Of a stretch of DNA of 64,000 nt, positions 35,313-47,305 are shown piece by piece; the first letter of the stretch is position 1, and each line of letters begins with the position of its first letter. This DNA is from Euclidia mi (Eukaryota > Arthropoda > Insecta > Lepidoptera > Erebidae), in the NCBI GenBank assembly GCA_944739405.2, contig OX123187.2, forward strand, positions 43,256,394-43,320,393, written 5' to 3'. A program made the position numbers and the translations under genes. The notes beneath the pieces are model-generated. The model was not told the DNA's origin. It made no database searches and saw only the letters and a list, made by a program, of their open reading frames with translations.

Positions 35313-35866
35313 GGGGTATTCCTGAAAGCGCAACTATTTTTGAGCGCAACTAAAAAAGCGCAACTACTTTATTCCACAAAGCGCAACTAAATATCAAGAT
35401 GCAATAGTGCTGGTTAATAACAAACGGAAAATATCGATAGTTGATAAGACAGGACATTTTAGTATACTTTAGCTGTTGCTGTGCGCCTGAGTTTTACCTA
35501 TACCATCCAGTGCTTTATTTCTGATTCATGACCCTAAAACCAGGTTTTATTAGGCTACTAACTTCTGTTCATTTATGTTACCCTGGTACTTTTCAAAACA
35601 TTTTACTGATCGATATTTGTTACCAGATTCTATAAACACTTCTAACCTCTGTTCATTTCTGTTCTCCTGGTACTTTTAAAAATGGTCACCATAATATAAT
35701 AAATAAAAAATGGGCAGACGATTTACAAATACTATCGATAGTAAATAGTCCTTTAAGAATCTGTTATGCCCCTTCACTATTTTTCGACGTGGTTGCGCTT
35801 TGTGGAATAAAGTAGTTGCGCTTTTTTAGTTGCGCTCAAAAATAGTTGCGCTTTCAGGAATACCCC
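35313..35866 (-). mobile_element. 554-bp MITE, copy 2
   Basis: Exact reverse complement of 5847-6400. The left flank is TTTGATGC (35305-35312), which is the reverse complement of the left flank of copy 1 (GCATCAAA). The right flank ACTCTTAG opens a fold-back repeat and a LINE on the minus strand. Neither copy has matching flanks by itself. Confidence 0.9.
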
Positions 35867-35923
35867 ACTCTTAGAAACATATTTAATATACCATTTAGGT
35901 ATATTAAATATGTTTCTAAGAGT
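35867..35923. repeat. perfect inverted repeat, 26-bp arms
   Basis: The left arm 35867-35892 (ACTCTTAGAAAC...) and right arm 35898-35923 are exact reverse complements separated by ATTTA. It starts at the edge of the MITE and lies in LINE coding sequence, so it is probably a fold-back copy made during repair. Confidence 0.95.
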
Positions 35924-36014
35924 TTTGCTCTGGAATCTTTCCAGGATCTCGATGTTGCTGTTGCTTGCTGTGCCCCATAGTTGAATGCCATATGTCCAGA
36001 TAGGCTTAATGATC

Positions 36015-36607
36015 CCCTCCGTTGGATCTCCACCTTGTCGTGGTGTGGGGGCTCAGTAACCGTGGTTAGGTCACCCACGGTGAAGCTAAGCGAGATCCCA
36101 GGAGTGGACGCTCCGCGTGGGCTTGACGGAGGCCTGTGCAGGATGCGTCCAATGGTGCGGGTGCGAGGAACAGTTCTGTCCCTCGCAGTCGGGCGCGGTC
36201 GCGGGAGGAGAGGCGTGTCGGTGTTGCGTTGCCGCGCGCCCTATCTCCCGCGACCAAATGGGGGCGCACCATCGTTGCGTCGCGGTGGGGCCGCAGAGGA
36301 AGAGGAGATGCGGTGTTGCGTTGCCGTCCTCCCTATCCTCTGCGGCCGCTGGGTGTTTTGGCGGCGGAGCCCAACACCTTCATCCGCCGCCAAGGGGGTT
36401 TTGTTCGGGGCCCGTCTGACCATCTGGCGGGCCAATACCCGTCGGGGGGTAGCGAGGAATGCTTCGACGATACCCGACCCTCCGACACACGGGTACATGA
36501 GGAACACGGGTTGGTTTTTAGTCAGTAAGAGTCTGACAGTCCCCTTTGCACTTCCCCCCAGGGCGGAGGGACTCCATGAGGATATTCCAACCCGACACCA
36601 AAAAATA
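36015..36607 (+). mobile_element. GC-rich non-autonomous retroposon
   Basis: Interrupts the LINE between codons for KAII and KPIW. Flanked by AGATAGGCTTAATGAT (35999-36014) and AGATAGGCAATGAT (36609-36622), a target duplication with a 2-base gap. The body starts CCCCTCCGTTGGATCTCC, is GC-rich with many overlapping chance frames, has TAGTCAGTAAGAGTCTGACA near 36519-36538 and ends CACCAAAAAATA. The A-rich 3' end and long duplication indicate target-primed reverse transcription. It carries no RT. Confidence 0.75.
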
Positions 36608-36925
36608 AGATAGGCAATGATGGCCTTGTATACCATCATTTTGCTCCCTCACGTTACTTAAGCGACAGTGGCGACCTGTTAGCCAGTATATACTGCGGAG
36701 TTTGCTGGCAAGTTGTATGCGCTTGGTCCAGATATGCATCTGCCATGTTAATCGCTGATCCAAGAAAAGAGCCAAGTATTTCGCGTGGTCTTCTTGAGGT
36801 ATGGTGTCTTCGTACAATTTTACTGGTGGGCAGGTTTCTTTCCTAAGTGTGAAGGTAACATGTGTGGACATGGTATGGTTTGCTTTTATTCGCCACCGCT
36901 TGAACCACTTTTCAATCTCGGTCAG

Positions 36926-37088
36926 ATAATAATAATATTCTACCACATTCACACAACACCATCTAGTCCCAAACTAAGCAGAGCTTGTACTAGGGGTAGT
37001 AGATAATGGATAAACATACAAAATTATATACAGTTTTTTTTGTAAATACATACATATTATACATAGAAATACCCAGACCAAGACAAGA
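36926..37088 (-). mobile_element. 5'-truncated SINE inside the LINE
   Basis: Reverse complement of the 3' half of the SINE at 5503-5760: TATTATTA tail at 36926, TAGTCCCAAACTAAGCAGAG, ATGGATAAACATAC, and CAGACCAAGACAAG at the other end. No tRNA head. Confidence 0.8.
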
Positions 37089-37230
37089 TGGTTTTGCAGT
37101 TGGGTTGAAGCAGTTTCCGATAAAGTGTGCACATACCGAACAGCAGTGTCGTCAGCATAGGTTGCAGTTAATGTGTGCTCATCAAACGGTATTATGACAA
37201 AGATTATTTTGGCACTAAGGCGCATATTTT

Positions 37231-38944
37231 GTTTTTAGAAGGACGTAAATAACTTCTTTTAACAGCTACTCACACGCTCGAGCCTAAGACTTAACTTTGT
37301 GTGATCTACAACTTGGTCAAAAGAGTATGTTAAAAATAAAAAGCAACCTAGCCATTCTTATCAATGTAAACGTATTTCCTAATACGTTACTCGCTAGCTT
37401 CCTTAGATACGATTAAAAGCTTTAATCAAACCAAATATATTATCATACCTGTCAAATGTATTGTCATCGTTAAAACCCAAAAACTATGGCGCCAAATTAT
37501 TATAATAATATGTCGATTAAGCCAGACGCCACTGCTGTCCCCTTGGGTATTGAATGGGCGCCGAGAGGTGTTTGTTATCAATATCGCATACGTGACGATA
37601 ATAATATGTCCTCACAATATTTTATGCTGATGCAAGTAATATCACAGAGCAGTATTGATCGCGAGCCCATTTTATTCCTGGCTGTGTATTCTGGGATTCT
37701 AAGCTTTTGAAGTTATGTCCGCGGGCTGCGCGCTGTCTAGACACCATGGATGGAGTAGTTTTGGCTTTGAAAGCTGACTTTAGCATTTACAATGAGTATT
37801 GCAGTTTTGTTAACCATACGATAAATAAAGCGATTTTTTTCTTTTTGTATCTACCTACTATTAAATGTGTCAATAACCTTACAACATAAAAATAGTACAT
37901 ATTCATTAAAAATAATCATTTTCAAGATATTTAGACATTAATTTGTATTGTCAACCGTCACAGCTTGATATCAACAAATGCGTGATAAATGCATAAGTTT
38001 AAATCTCATGTGATCAATTGATTCAAACAGCCAACAGGCCTGTCCCTGTGAATTTTTAACTATCGATATACCTATTCACTCAGACCATGGTACTAAAAGA
38101 CAAATCACTAAAAAGCAATTAGTATTTTTATACCAAACTACAATAAGAGCTTCGCTTTCTTCATTTAAATGTTACCGTGGAGTTTTGTGTTAATTTTAAT
38201 ATAATTTACATTTCAAATTCATTCGGAATGCTTGTTTAAGTACAAAAGTAGAGAAAAGTTTGTTAAAATATATAATAAGTCGGCAAATGATGTGCAAATT
38301 TCGTCCGTGATGCGACTTCATTATCATAACGTCAGCTTCATGACGAGAGCCCTGGAAGGCGTTTTGATGCTCTCGAGACAGCCGGGTTAATATTACCCTT
38401 AATAAATCCCACGGTCTGTCATCCTGTTTGTATTTGAGACCGACTATTTGACCGTTCAACCGGCTGATGCTAAATATTCGAAAGCTGTGCATCACGTTGA
38501 TGTTAGATATTCGAAAGCTTCAAATGGATGAAATGAATGTATCAGATTATGATATACTCTCTCAGTAGCTGGAATCGATAACGTGTGTCGTGAGATAACA
38601 GGTTTGCTCTGAGAAGCTTACTACGCAAACTTCTCACAACTGCAGGAGTAGTTATTAATTCAGTTCTGTTGAAGCTTCAGTAATAGCTTTAAATAAATAG
38701 TTTCCTATTTATATCAAAACTAGCTGCTTCTCGCATTTTCGTAGCATTTTAGCTGAATTTTAACCCCCACTTTTACCTGTTTTTGAGTGGAATATTAATA
38801 AAACCTAACTTAGTTGATGCCTACTGTTATTAAAGGAACTCATTGTCCGACATTTTATATTGCTAGCTTCAGTGGTTCAGCTCTACGTTGATATTTATGT
38901 CAGGTCAAGTATTTTTATATACTTGTAAGAAATATTATCATGAT
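37231..38944. other. gene-free stretch
   Basis: No supported gene, SINE or delimited repeat. Short frames at 37486 and 37707 lack domains and typical exon borders. Confidence 0.45.
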
Positions 38945-39112
38945 TTTTTTTATAGACTTACACCTTTATCCCCGAAGGGATAGGCAGAGGTTTAATATTA
39001 CATCCACATTTCGCCATGAATTTTTAGGTCCCACGTAATAGGGGGCGAGCCTATTGCTGTCACCGGGCACATCACCAGACTCCGTGCTGCTACTGAGAAT
39101 TCGGAAAAAACC
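38945..39112 (-). mobile_element. SINE lacking its tRNA head
   Basis: Minus-strand copy: CCCCGAAGGGATAGGCAGAGG, AATTTTTAGGTCCCACGTAATAG, CTCCGTGCTGCTACTGAGAATTCGG, then it stops at AAAAAACC where a perfect palindrome begins. It gives the uninterrupted reading across the MITE site of the SINE at 32310. Confidence 0.88.
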
Positions 39113-39152
39113 ATAATATGTAATTCATATCATGATATGAATTACATATTAT
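39113..39152. repeat. 40-bp perfect palindrome
   Basis: Twenty bases ATAATATGTAATTCATATCA are followed directly, with no spacer, by their exact reverse complement. It lies at the broken end of the SINE. Confidence 0.97.
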
Positions 39153-40729
39153 TGGTATGTAGCATCCACAAAGAAATTAGGTGCAAATTAAACAGTTTTT
39201 TATCCGTGTACATACATACCGTATGAAGCCCCATACCGGACTAAAAGACTCATTTCTTATAGACAAACATTCTAATTATGCAGTCATTATTATAATATTG
39301 GAAAATAATTGTAAACTGAATTCTCGTTTTATGGGCACTCACATCCTCTCGTCAAGAATAAGTCTCCAATGCAGTAGATAATTTTAATATTTATTTTATC
39401 ATTCAGTCATACAATCGAATACACAAACTTGACTGATTTATTCGATCCCCTCGCCGCGGCGACGCCGTTTAGAACTGCTCTGAGCATTATGGGTTCTATG
39501 TTCACAATAGACAACACTTTGTGCGACACACAAAGTTTATTATGTGCCCATAGGTTAAATTTTTGTAAAGTAACATTGGATTTATTGCTGGTGCGTGAGA
39601 TGCTTTTAAATAAAACAATAACTGAAAGAAAAATTAACTATTTTTTATAAAAATCGGTGCAGTTCAGTGCAATATATACAGAAAAATACACATATTTGGA
39701 TACACATAATAAAGAGGCAAGCCGGTATCGTGATCAAAAGCCTTTAAACTCCATCGCACAAGCTTTAACGTACATAGGTTAATTGCATCACAGTGCGTTA
39801 CAAGCTAGTGATAAAAAATTTTCTCACCTAAGAATCCAACTGATGCCCAAAAAGCAAATTATTGACGGTAACTCTTTAAAATAACCGATGAAAATCCTTG
39901 TGTACTTATGCGATTTTCACATATCGTTGGACATTGGCCTCTGAAAGATGAACTTCATATACATAGGTTTATGTAGTTAATGTAAGCCGAAGCACTGAAT
40001 CGGACAAATCTGCGATCAGTTAGCTCGCCGCCATTCTTAATCCAATATAATTGTGGCATCTCAACCTGTTATACCTGAGATTTAACTCAGCAGCTTATTA
40101 ACCCAGCAGCTATCATTGGCGTTAGTCAGATCCAGTTGTCAAGGAGTCAACGCTGTAATACCTAAAATATGCAGTGTTACCTTATTACTCCAATAGGCTA
40201 TCAATGACTCAAATCAAAAGGAAATCGTAGTTCCCTACTGCTTACATCAACAACAGCCCTACTTAGTTTTCTCTTCTAAGTAATGCTGTAAGAAAGAGAT
40301 AAACTGAGAATTAAATAGGTTTAATGAGGTGTGCGACACGATCAGCACTTTCCCTTTTGTTCGCAAACTTAAACGCATTATATATATCGTTACTTACATA
40401 TTTATGAGGTAGCACAACTTTGAATTGCAGTTCTTTACAGTTTCACACCAACTTGGAATAGGCAAGATCATAGTGATGGCACACCTTTAAGGAACAACTG
40501 ATACTTAAAGTAATACTATTTTGTGTGACAGTTGTTTGGCTTGTTTATACTGCTCCAGAACTTTTCGTTCGTGATGAATCGTGAGTGGCTAAATTTAAGC
40601 CAAGGGCTTTTCTTTAATGGAAATCTAAGTAGGTTTCAGTATCTTAAAATAAGGCGATAAAAATATATGCAAAATATGAACCTCGTATATTATTAGACCA
40701 TAAACAAGACTGCGTCTTACGTAAATTAC
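39153..40729. other. gene-free stretch
   Basis: AT-rich. The 74-codon frame at 39429-39650 has no domain, so I do not call it a gene. Confidence 0.45.
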
Positions 40730-40975
40730 CTACTCAAAAAGCGCTTTAATCTTAATATATAAAATCCTTGCGTTACTGACTGACTGACAGACACGCTACA
40801 GCCGAAACTATTGGGCGCAGGAAGCTGAAATTTGGCATGTATGTTCCTTGGGGACCGTAGGGGTGCACTAAGAAGGGATTTCCTGAAATTCCCACGGGAT
40901 CGGCCAAAACGGGTAAATATAAAAAAAAAGGCAGGCGTAGCTGCTGGCGTCATCAAGTATTTTTATAATAGGACT
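40730..40975 (+). repeat. interspersed repeat, unclassified
   Basis: Contains CTGACTGACTGACAGACACGCTACAGCCGAAACTATTGGG, GCTGAAATTTGGCATGTATGTTCC and GAAATTCCCACGGGATCGG, a combination widely repeated in lepidopteran genomes, possibly Helitron-related. Ends not delimited. Confidence 0.6.
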
Positions 40976-41847
40976 TAAAGACACGCTTTAATATGTTTCT
41001 AAATAGGTACTTAAATACACCCTTTAATTTTTTATCATAAAACATGAAAAGGAAACTCAACACATTGGTTCAATATCACTGGTGATAAAGCGCATTGTAG
41101 AGGAAGTCATTGCAACCAAGTCAAAGATATTGCTAGACATAAGGTACCAGAAACCAGCGAAAAGTGGGTGCCTAAATTACTAAATTACAAGTAAGTACCT
41201 TCAGGAATGTATAGGCAACTATTGATGGACAGTATGGACACGAAATCGATAATTTAATAGATCATATCTTAAAATAAAAAAACATCGTTAGAGTTTTCTA
41301 TAAAGGTAACATAAAAAGCGCAGCATCGCAGTAACTGAGCATCGACTATGATAAAGTGAACTTCGGGTTTCAAGTCAACTTGTACCCAGACTTGAAACCC
41401 GACGATGAAAATACCACAACGTGTTACGGTTGCCCTGGTGTGTAAAAGTAACTTCATTTTCTGATAAAGATGTCAGTGTAAAAACTATCTCATCTCATCA
41501 ATTGAATTCAAATTGTTTGGTTAAGATTTGTCTATATTTTTTAGATTTTATTTAGGCAAACCTAGAACTTCTGAACATTATGTAGAGTTTCTACAAAACA
41601 CATTAATTATTAAATGTCCTACGACCGATTTCGACTATGGTGACTTGTCTTTATGAGTAGAAGATTAGCCAACTGCGCGGCATATATTAGGTATAATGCA
41701 CAAGTGTGTGCGCAAACACAAGTGCACTCTCTCTTCCCTTACTCTCATAGTCCGATGGGAAACCTCATGCGACACGACCGGCGAGAGATTGGTTGCAGGA
41801 CCAACGGCTTTACGTGCATTACCACCACCACCACCATCAATTATATA
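40976..41847. other. gene-free stretch
   Basis: Nothing recognisable. A short inverted pair GGGTTTCAAGTC / GACTTGAAACCC lies at 41367-41401. Confidence 0.45.
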
Positions 41848-41940
41848 ACTTTGTTCGACCCGGGAATCAAACCCGAGACCTCATGATCGGCAGTCGTTTA
41901 CACTACCACAGGACCACAGACTCGAGGCAGTCGAAACAGG
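41848..41940 (-). mobile_element. SINE tRNA-like head, fragment
   Basis: Reversed B box GGGAATCAAACCC (41861-41873) after GTTCGACCC, then ATGATCGGCAGTCG and CACAGGACCACAG. Only the head is left. Confidence 0.65.
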
Positions 41941-42314
41941 TCTCTATCGAACAACGCGCATCGGTATGTGACAAAATAGTACCTACCTAAGCTGTTCCAG
42001 CTCAAAAATAATAACATTATGAAACTTGATGGCTCTAAGACCATTATAATCGTTTTAATTTTCCGTTATGATTAAATTTCGGTTGACCTTTAGAAAATTT
42101 ATAATCGCTCGTATCGTCTTAGAGAAGATAAGAACATAGTTCCAAAAGGTTAAGGTTAGTTTAACTAATTAAAGACACCGCTTATAATAATAATAATAAT
42201 ATAATAAATCATTTTATTTCGCGTGGCATAGACGCATAGATAAATACCTTAGAGTCTAACATACATACAGTGGTTGTTAGTATAAATATACTTATAAACT
42301 ATGTTAGTATTGCT

Positions 42315-42629
42315 TCACTTGCACGTTGTTGTTGTGCGTTCGTGTGGCACTTGTCCGCGGAAGCGACGGAACACCACACCCTTCGGCCAAAAGTCCTCCT
42401 TCATAATAGCATGCAGAAAGCACGTCGGGACCCGCACCACAAACGTCTTAAAGTTGACGTTGCGTCGCGACTCCAACAGCTGCACTCTCGGCAAGTACTT
42501 CGACTTCTGGCGCACGTACTCCGCGATGTCCTCCGCCTTAGTGGTGTAGTGCAGGCGAGAGACATAGACGGGTGTGTTCGGTGCGGCAGCGCGTACATTA
42601 CTTATATAAGGACTGTTGATAAAATGCAA
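42315..42629 (-). pseudogene. LINE ORF1 RNA-binding-like fragment
   Basis: Minus-strand frame with VYVSRLHYTTKAEDI, a central basic part and DFWPKGVVFRRFRG. The beta-alpha-beta pattern ending in (D/E)-x-W-P-x-G-(V/I)-x-x-(R/K)-R-F resembles the C-terminal RNA-binding fold of many arthropod LINE ORF1 proteins. About 100 codons long and flanked by unrelated sequence, so it is a fragment. GC-rich compared with its surroundings. Confidence 0.65.
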
Positions 42630-43652
42630 GGATACTTGAAACTTTTGTATTTTCCAATATTAATTAGGCACAGCTATTTTAGATACTCATGCAAGGCCCT
42701 TATATTGTCAAATAAAAGAGGTTGTACTTCGCCCACCGTTTTCTTGTGTTTTCAATCTTCGTATTTGTACAGAAGCCGAAAATTACAAGTGATTGTGAAT
42801 ATTGTAACAAAAAGATGTATATTTAATGCAAAATAATGTCAATTTCTAAGTAATTTCTCCTAAATCGTCATTTTGCCTATAAATATTAAAGTATGTAAGC
42901 AGACATATAGTAGTGACTTATCTTTATGTTTAATTCTTATCTACATGTATTATTTTAGAACCCACGGTCCCCTGTTCAACTTGATAATTTGACATCGGTT
43001 CACATACTTGTCGAAAAGGTAAACACAGTCGACTGCCCAACAGCAAGCATCAACAATAATATCTTTGTTTGTAAGTGAGCGCGGTCAAGTCTCGGCAAAT
43101 ACCCGGGTGTCTTTCACGCCGCTGATAAAGTGTCACTTTTTGTTTTCCTCCAACACCCTCAAGATAATTTTCATTTATATTGAATTTCGCAAAAATGGAA
43201 GAGCGATGGCAATAAAATATTCAGCCAGTGATTTTCTCGCTTTTTTCCTTTAGAAGGATTTCGTCTAAGTCACTAAAGACTGTTCTTCTGTTTGGTAATC
43301 ATTTGAATACAGTGGATTTATGAGCGGCATATCAATTTTTTGGTTTTATTCATTACTGGTGAGATGCTGAATCTGTTTTTATTCCCCCGATTAAATTTTA
43401 TATTGAATACAGGCAAATACTTTATACTGACAAGTATTAATATTAGGAAAAGTAGAAAGGAAGAAAGTTGCGCTTTTTCTTTTATTTACCTTTTTTTATG
43501 AACATCGAATGTCAAATTAACACGACGAAAGACGCATTTAGTTTAAAGAAACAAATTATACGAGTAAATAAACCAAACATTTAATAAAGTTATGTTTTGT
43601 ATGGTAATCGAAATAGCAAAACGTTACAAATGGAAGTTATGAAAAATATATT
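42630..43652. other. gene-free stretch
   Basis: AT-rich. No supported gene or repeat. Confidence 0.45.
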
Positions 43653-43662
43653 ATGATTTTGT

Positions 43663-44089
43663 CATCATCATCATCATATCAGCCAAACGACGTCCATTGC
43701 TGGACATAGGCCTCCCCCAACGTTCTCCACACATACCGGTCTTGAGCCGCCCGCATCCCACCGCCTCCCGCGATCTTGACGAGATCGTCGGTCCACCATG
43801 CGGGAGGCCTACCTCTGCTACGTCGTCCGGTACGGGGACGCCACTCCAGAACCTTTCTGCCCCAACGGCCATCGGTTCTTCGAGCTATGTGCCCTGCCCA
43901 CTGCCACTTCAGCTTGGCTATCCGGAGAGCTATGTCGGTAACTTTGGTTCTACTGTGGATCTCCTCATTTCTAATTCGATCTCGCAGGGAAACTCCAAGC
44001 ATAGCTCTCTCGATCGCCCTCTGAGTGACCTTGAGCCTTCTGATAAGGCCCATAGTGAGCGACCACGTCTCTGATTGATGATGATAATG
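43663..44089 (-). mobile_element. RTE-clade LINE 3' end
   Basis: Minus-strand coding of the C-terminus of an RTE-type ORF2 (WQWAGHIARR, RGRPPAWWTDDL, VWRTLGEAYVQQW to a stop at 43679) followed by a short ATGATG tail at 43678-43663. The target duplication ATGATTTTGT occurs at 43653-43662 and 44090-44099. Simple-repeat tails and severe 5' truncation are typical for RTE elements. It encodes no catalytic domain. Confidence 0.9.
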
Positions 44090-44472
44090 ATGATTTTGTA
44101 CTTGGCACTAAAATGTGAAACAACGGATGAAATCTCTCACTATGCTTATTTCAAATACAAGACTATTTCAGACTTCAGGAGCTTTAGAACTTAATGTGTA
44201 TTTTTAAAACTTGTAGTCCGAATATCAAATAATGATCTTATTACAGTATGTGAAAATAGGCATAACGAAGATATTAACTACTAGCTGTTGGTTTTTTCAT
44301 GGTGTTAGTTTCGAAATCACACAATTTCTCAAAATACTTCCAATCCTTTTGTAACTAGCTTAGAGGTGAAATACAAAACTATATTCCTCAATAGGTGTCT
44401 AGCTGTCTACGATTTAGTGCTTGGCCGTAGTAGAGCGGACGACACGCGCGCGGGCCGCGCGTCGCCGCATTT

Positions 44473-46239
44473 ATGTATTGTGTTGAGGAAAATATAAAAA
44501 CAAATGTAAAAAGTATATGGCGTTATGTTTCTAATAAGAAAAAAGATGCTGGAATACCAGGTACTATGTTCTATAAAACTCATAACACAAATGATCCTGA
44601 AGTAATTTGTAATCTATATTCAATTTTTTTTCAATCTGTATATAAAACTTCAACATTCGATATGGCGGATGGCAGCCTTCTGAAACGTATGCAGATAACT
44701 GTGATGTAATAAACCACATCACATTTTCATGTGATCGAGTTCTGAAAGCATTGAAGGCATTAGATATAACTAAGGGACTCGGTCCTGATGGGCTGCCACC
44801 TTACTTTTTGCATAGAATAGCCGATTATATCTGCGTTCCATTTTTTTTTCAGTTCCAACATTATTTATAATAAATGTATTACAGAGGGTACCTTTCCTAG
44901 TGTTTGGAAGCGAGCAAATATAACACCGATACATAAAGCCGGTTCCAAACACGATATTGAGAACTATCGACCAATTTCAATACTGTCCACCTTGTCGAAG
45001 CTTTTTGAGAGGCTGGTACACAATGCAATTTATCCCATTCTTCACCACATTATATTAAACCAACAACATGGATTTGTGCAAAAAAGGTCTACTGTTACCA
45101 ACTTGTTAAATTTTACAGAGTATGTATTTAATAAAATGGATCAACAGATACAGGTAGATGCGGTGTACACAGACTTTCGAATAGCTTTTGACAAGGTGGA
45201 CCACGAGCTTCTTCTTCACAAACTTGCATATAATGGCATTCGAGGAGATCTCTTACGCTGGTTTGCGTCATATGTGACAAACAGATCCCAAAGGGTTGTA
45301 ATAAGAGGGTACCAATCTGATTCTGTGATTGTTATGTCTGGCATGCCTCAGGGGTCAATTTTGGGCCCTCTTTTATTTATAATTTTTATAAATGATATAG
45401 CTAACTGCTTCAATCATTCAACATTTTTGCTCTACGCAGACGACTTGAAATTTTTTCGAACAATTCGCAGACAATCAGATTGTAGTTTGATACAAGCTGA
45501 TTTAGACTGTTTCACAGAATATTGCTCAAGAAATAAAATTTATCTAAACATATCTAAATGCGTGTCGATTACATTTACCAAAATCAAAAATTTGTTAGTT
45601 AAAACTTACATGTTATTACATACAGTCCTAACTAAAGTTTCCTTTGTGAGAGATCTGAGCGTATTACTTGATGAAAAGTTCCATCTTGATCAAAATGTCA
45701 ATAAAATTGTCAGCAATGCTTACCGCATGTATGACTTTGTAATGCGATCCAGCAAAGATTTTAAAAGATTTAGTACCTATACACATTTGTACAAAGCGCT
45801 CATTAGGTACCAACTAGAATATGCGGTTATAATATGAAATCCTCTGTACAAGAAATACATAGATAACTTGGAAAATGTACAGCATAAGTTCATCAAAGCA
45901 ATGCAATACCGTTGCCGCCACAGTTTTATAACCGATGCCAAAGCTAGCATCAAATTACCTGACTTAAAGTCCAGACGCCTTCTTCTAGAAACCAAGTTCC
46001 TGTATGATTTGTGTAATAACCGTTACGATTGCTCAGATTTGACGAATAAGTTATGTTATATTATTCTGAGAACAATAATGAGACGCGAAGTGCGTGGACA
46101 TACTCTTTTTGCTGTATCATCCTGTCGTACAAATGCAGGAGTCCGCGCACCATTGCACAGAACCTCAAAAAATTACAACGACTATTTTACAGATTTGGAT
46201 TTGTTCATGATGTCAGCTGGCCAGTATAAAAAAAAATAA
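44473..46239 (+). pseudogene. LINE ORF2 reverse transcriptase, broken
   Basis: Pieces in order: NVKSIWRYVSNKKKD (44473-44706, stop at 44707), GPDGLPPYF and NYRPISILSTLSKLFERL, QQHGFVQKRSTVTN, VYTDFRIAFDKVDH, SGMPQGSILGPLLF, FLLYADDLKFF (catalytic centre, about 45427-45459), then a stop at 45835-45837 and a last piece 45868-46239. The RT core 44992-45837 is open for 281 codons. The endonuclease domain is missing because of 5' truncation. At YTDF-R-IAFDK the usual Ser is Arg. Confidence 0.9.
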
Positions 46240-46481
46240 TAATTGTTTTATCTTTGTCAATATTTAGTTTTATATAGTTAAAACTCTAATTTTAAAAAAT
46301 ACAACAGTTTAATGTCATATCTACCGCGGGCTCAGTTCTCGGCTTAACCCTTTGACGACCAAGGGACATATGTGTCCCTAGCCCATAATTTGAAAATATA
46401 TTAATAATTAAGAAGCCTATTACCAATTATGATTTTTTTACAGGATATTTTTCCCGAAATAAATAAATAAATAAAAATAAA
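44473..46481 (+). mobile_element. 5'-truncated CR1/Jockey-group LINE
   Basis: Begins within the region just before RT and runs through RT to a 3' end with tail AAATAAATAAATAAATAAAAATAAAAT (about 46455-46481). The tail joins directly to the right copy of block A at 46482. It is related to, but distinct from, the LINE at 8012. The 3' part includes TTAACCCTTTGACGACC (46344) and a GGGACATATGTGTCCC palindrome. Confidence 0.85.
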
Positions 46482-47305
46482 ATAGATATGTAATTCTGGC
46501 ATGAAAAGCTATAATTTATGCTGCTCTAAATTACCTGTAATGATTTCGGTATTAACCTTATTTATTAAATTTGGACTAATATTTTAAACTAAAAACAAAT
46601 TACTACGTATTTGAAATGTGCAGACTAAACCCTTTCATTTCATATCCATCACGGCATCTTTTAATCGTTGCCATAGTACAAAACTATGTATGTATGATAT
46701 TGATTTCTATTTATCATCATCAACCATAATCACTTAACTAGTAGCTCACGAAGTCAATTTCTGCTCTACTTTATGATAAGATACTGAGAACAGATGGACA
46801 TCCATATCATAACAGATAACAACATCAAGTAGGTAAATTGTCTGAAATCCGGCAAAACACAACTACAAACGGTACTGTCATTTTTAGTATCTACCGGCTG
46901 TAGTACCGCGATACAGAGTCTAAATTATACGAATATCATTCATTTCGGCTGGGGCGTCACGTTGCAGTACTATAAGTCGTAGCTTGATTCAGAGCAGTGA
47001 CACTGCACGGTGGATGGCTGCTCGATCATTATAACTTGTCCGTCGTTCACTGCGAACGGGACCAGATAATAAGCTACAGATATGGATAGCAAATAAAACT
47101 TATGCTGTGCACTGCTCGAATTTTTGTTAGTTCAGACAGCTACGTGCTGAAACTATTGAGTTTATTTCCAACGACATGTTCGACAAATTTTAATAAGGTG
47201 ATATGCTTATATCAAAACTTTAGAATCAACTCAAATCACTTGGGTCTATCGACATTTGCAATATTTGATTGAAAATTCCTAAACACTTTTTAACCAGAAT
47301 AACTG

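Larger units (their letters stand above)
35867..37230 (-). pseudogene. Jockey-type LINE RT fragment, twice interrupted
   Basis: Minus-strand reading from 37230: TATYADDTAV (RT catalytic motif), TASTQLQNHL, then a SINE (37088-36926), then IEKWFKRWRIKANHTMSTH, LFLDQRLTWQMHIW, then another insertion (36607-36015), then WTYGIQLWGTAS-like sequence (frameshifted in places) to RNIFNIPKWYI at the MITE edge. These are hallmarks of Jockey-clade ORF2 downstream of the active site. The expected last part (DLNIPTV) is missing here but is present beside MITE copy 1 at 6401. Confidence 0.85.

Noticed and set aside
36000..36110. HDV-like ribozyme at the start of the nested retroposon
   Set aside because: I could not pair the required P1 and P2 helices by eye. 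It is left as something to test.
35981..36639. Frames of 100-210 codons on both strands
   Set aside because: They belong to the GC-rich retroposon nested in the LINE, overlap each other and show no domain.
39429..39650. 74-codon frame
   Set aside because: No domain, no exon borders and AT-rich surroundings.
43697..44074. 125-codon plus-strand frame
   Set aside because: Antisense to the RTE ORF2 C-terminus, whose motifs are clear on the minus strand.
46344..46400. TTAACCCTTTGACG as a piggyBac end
   Set aside because: No matching inverted end or second TTAA was found nearby.
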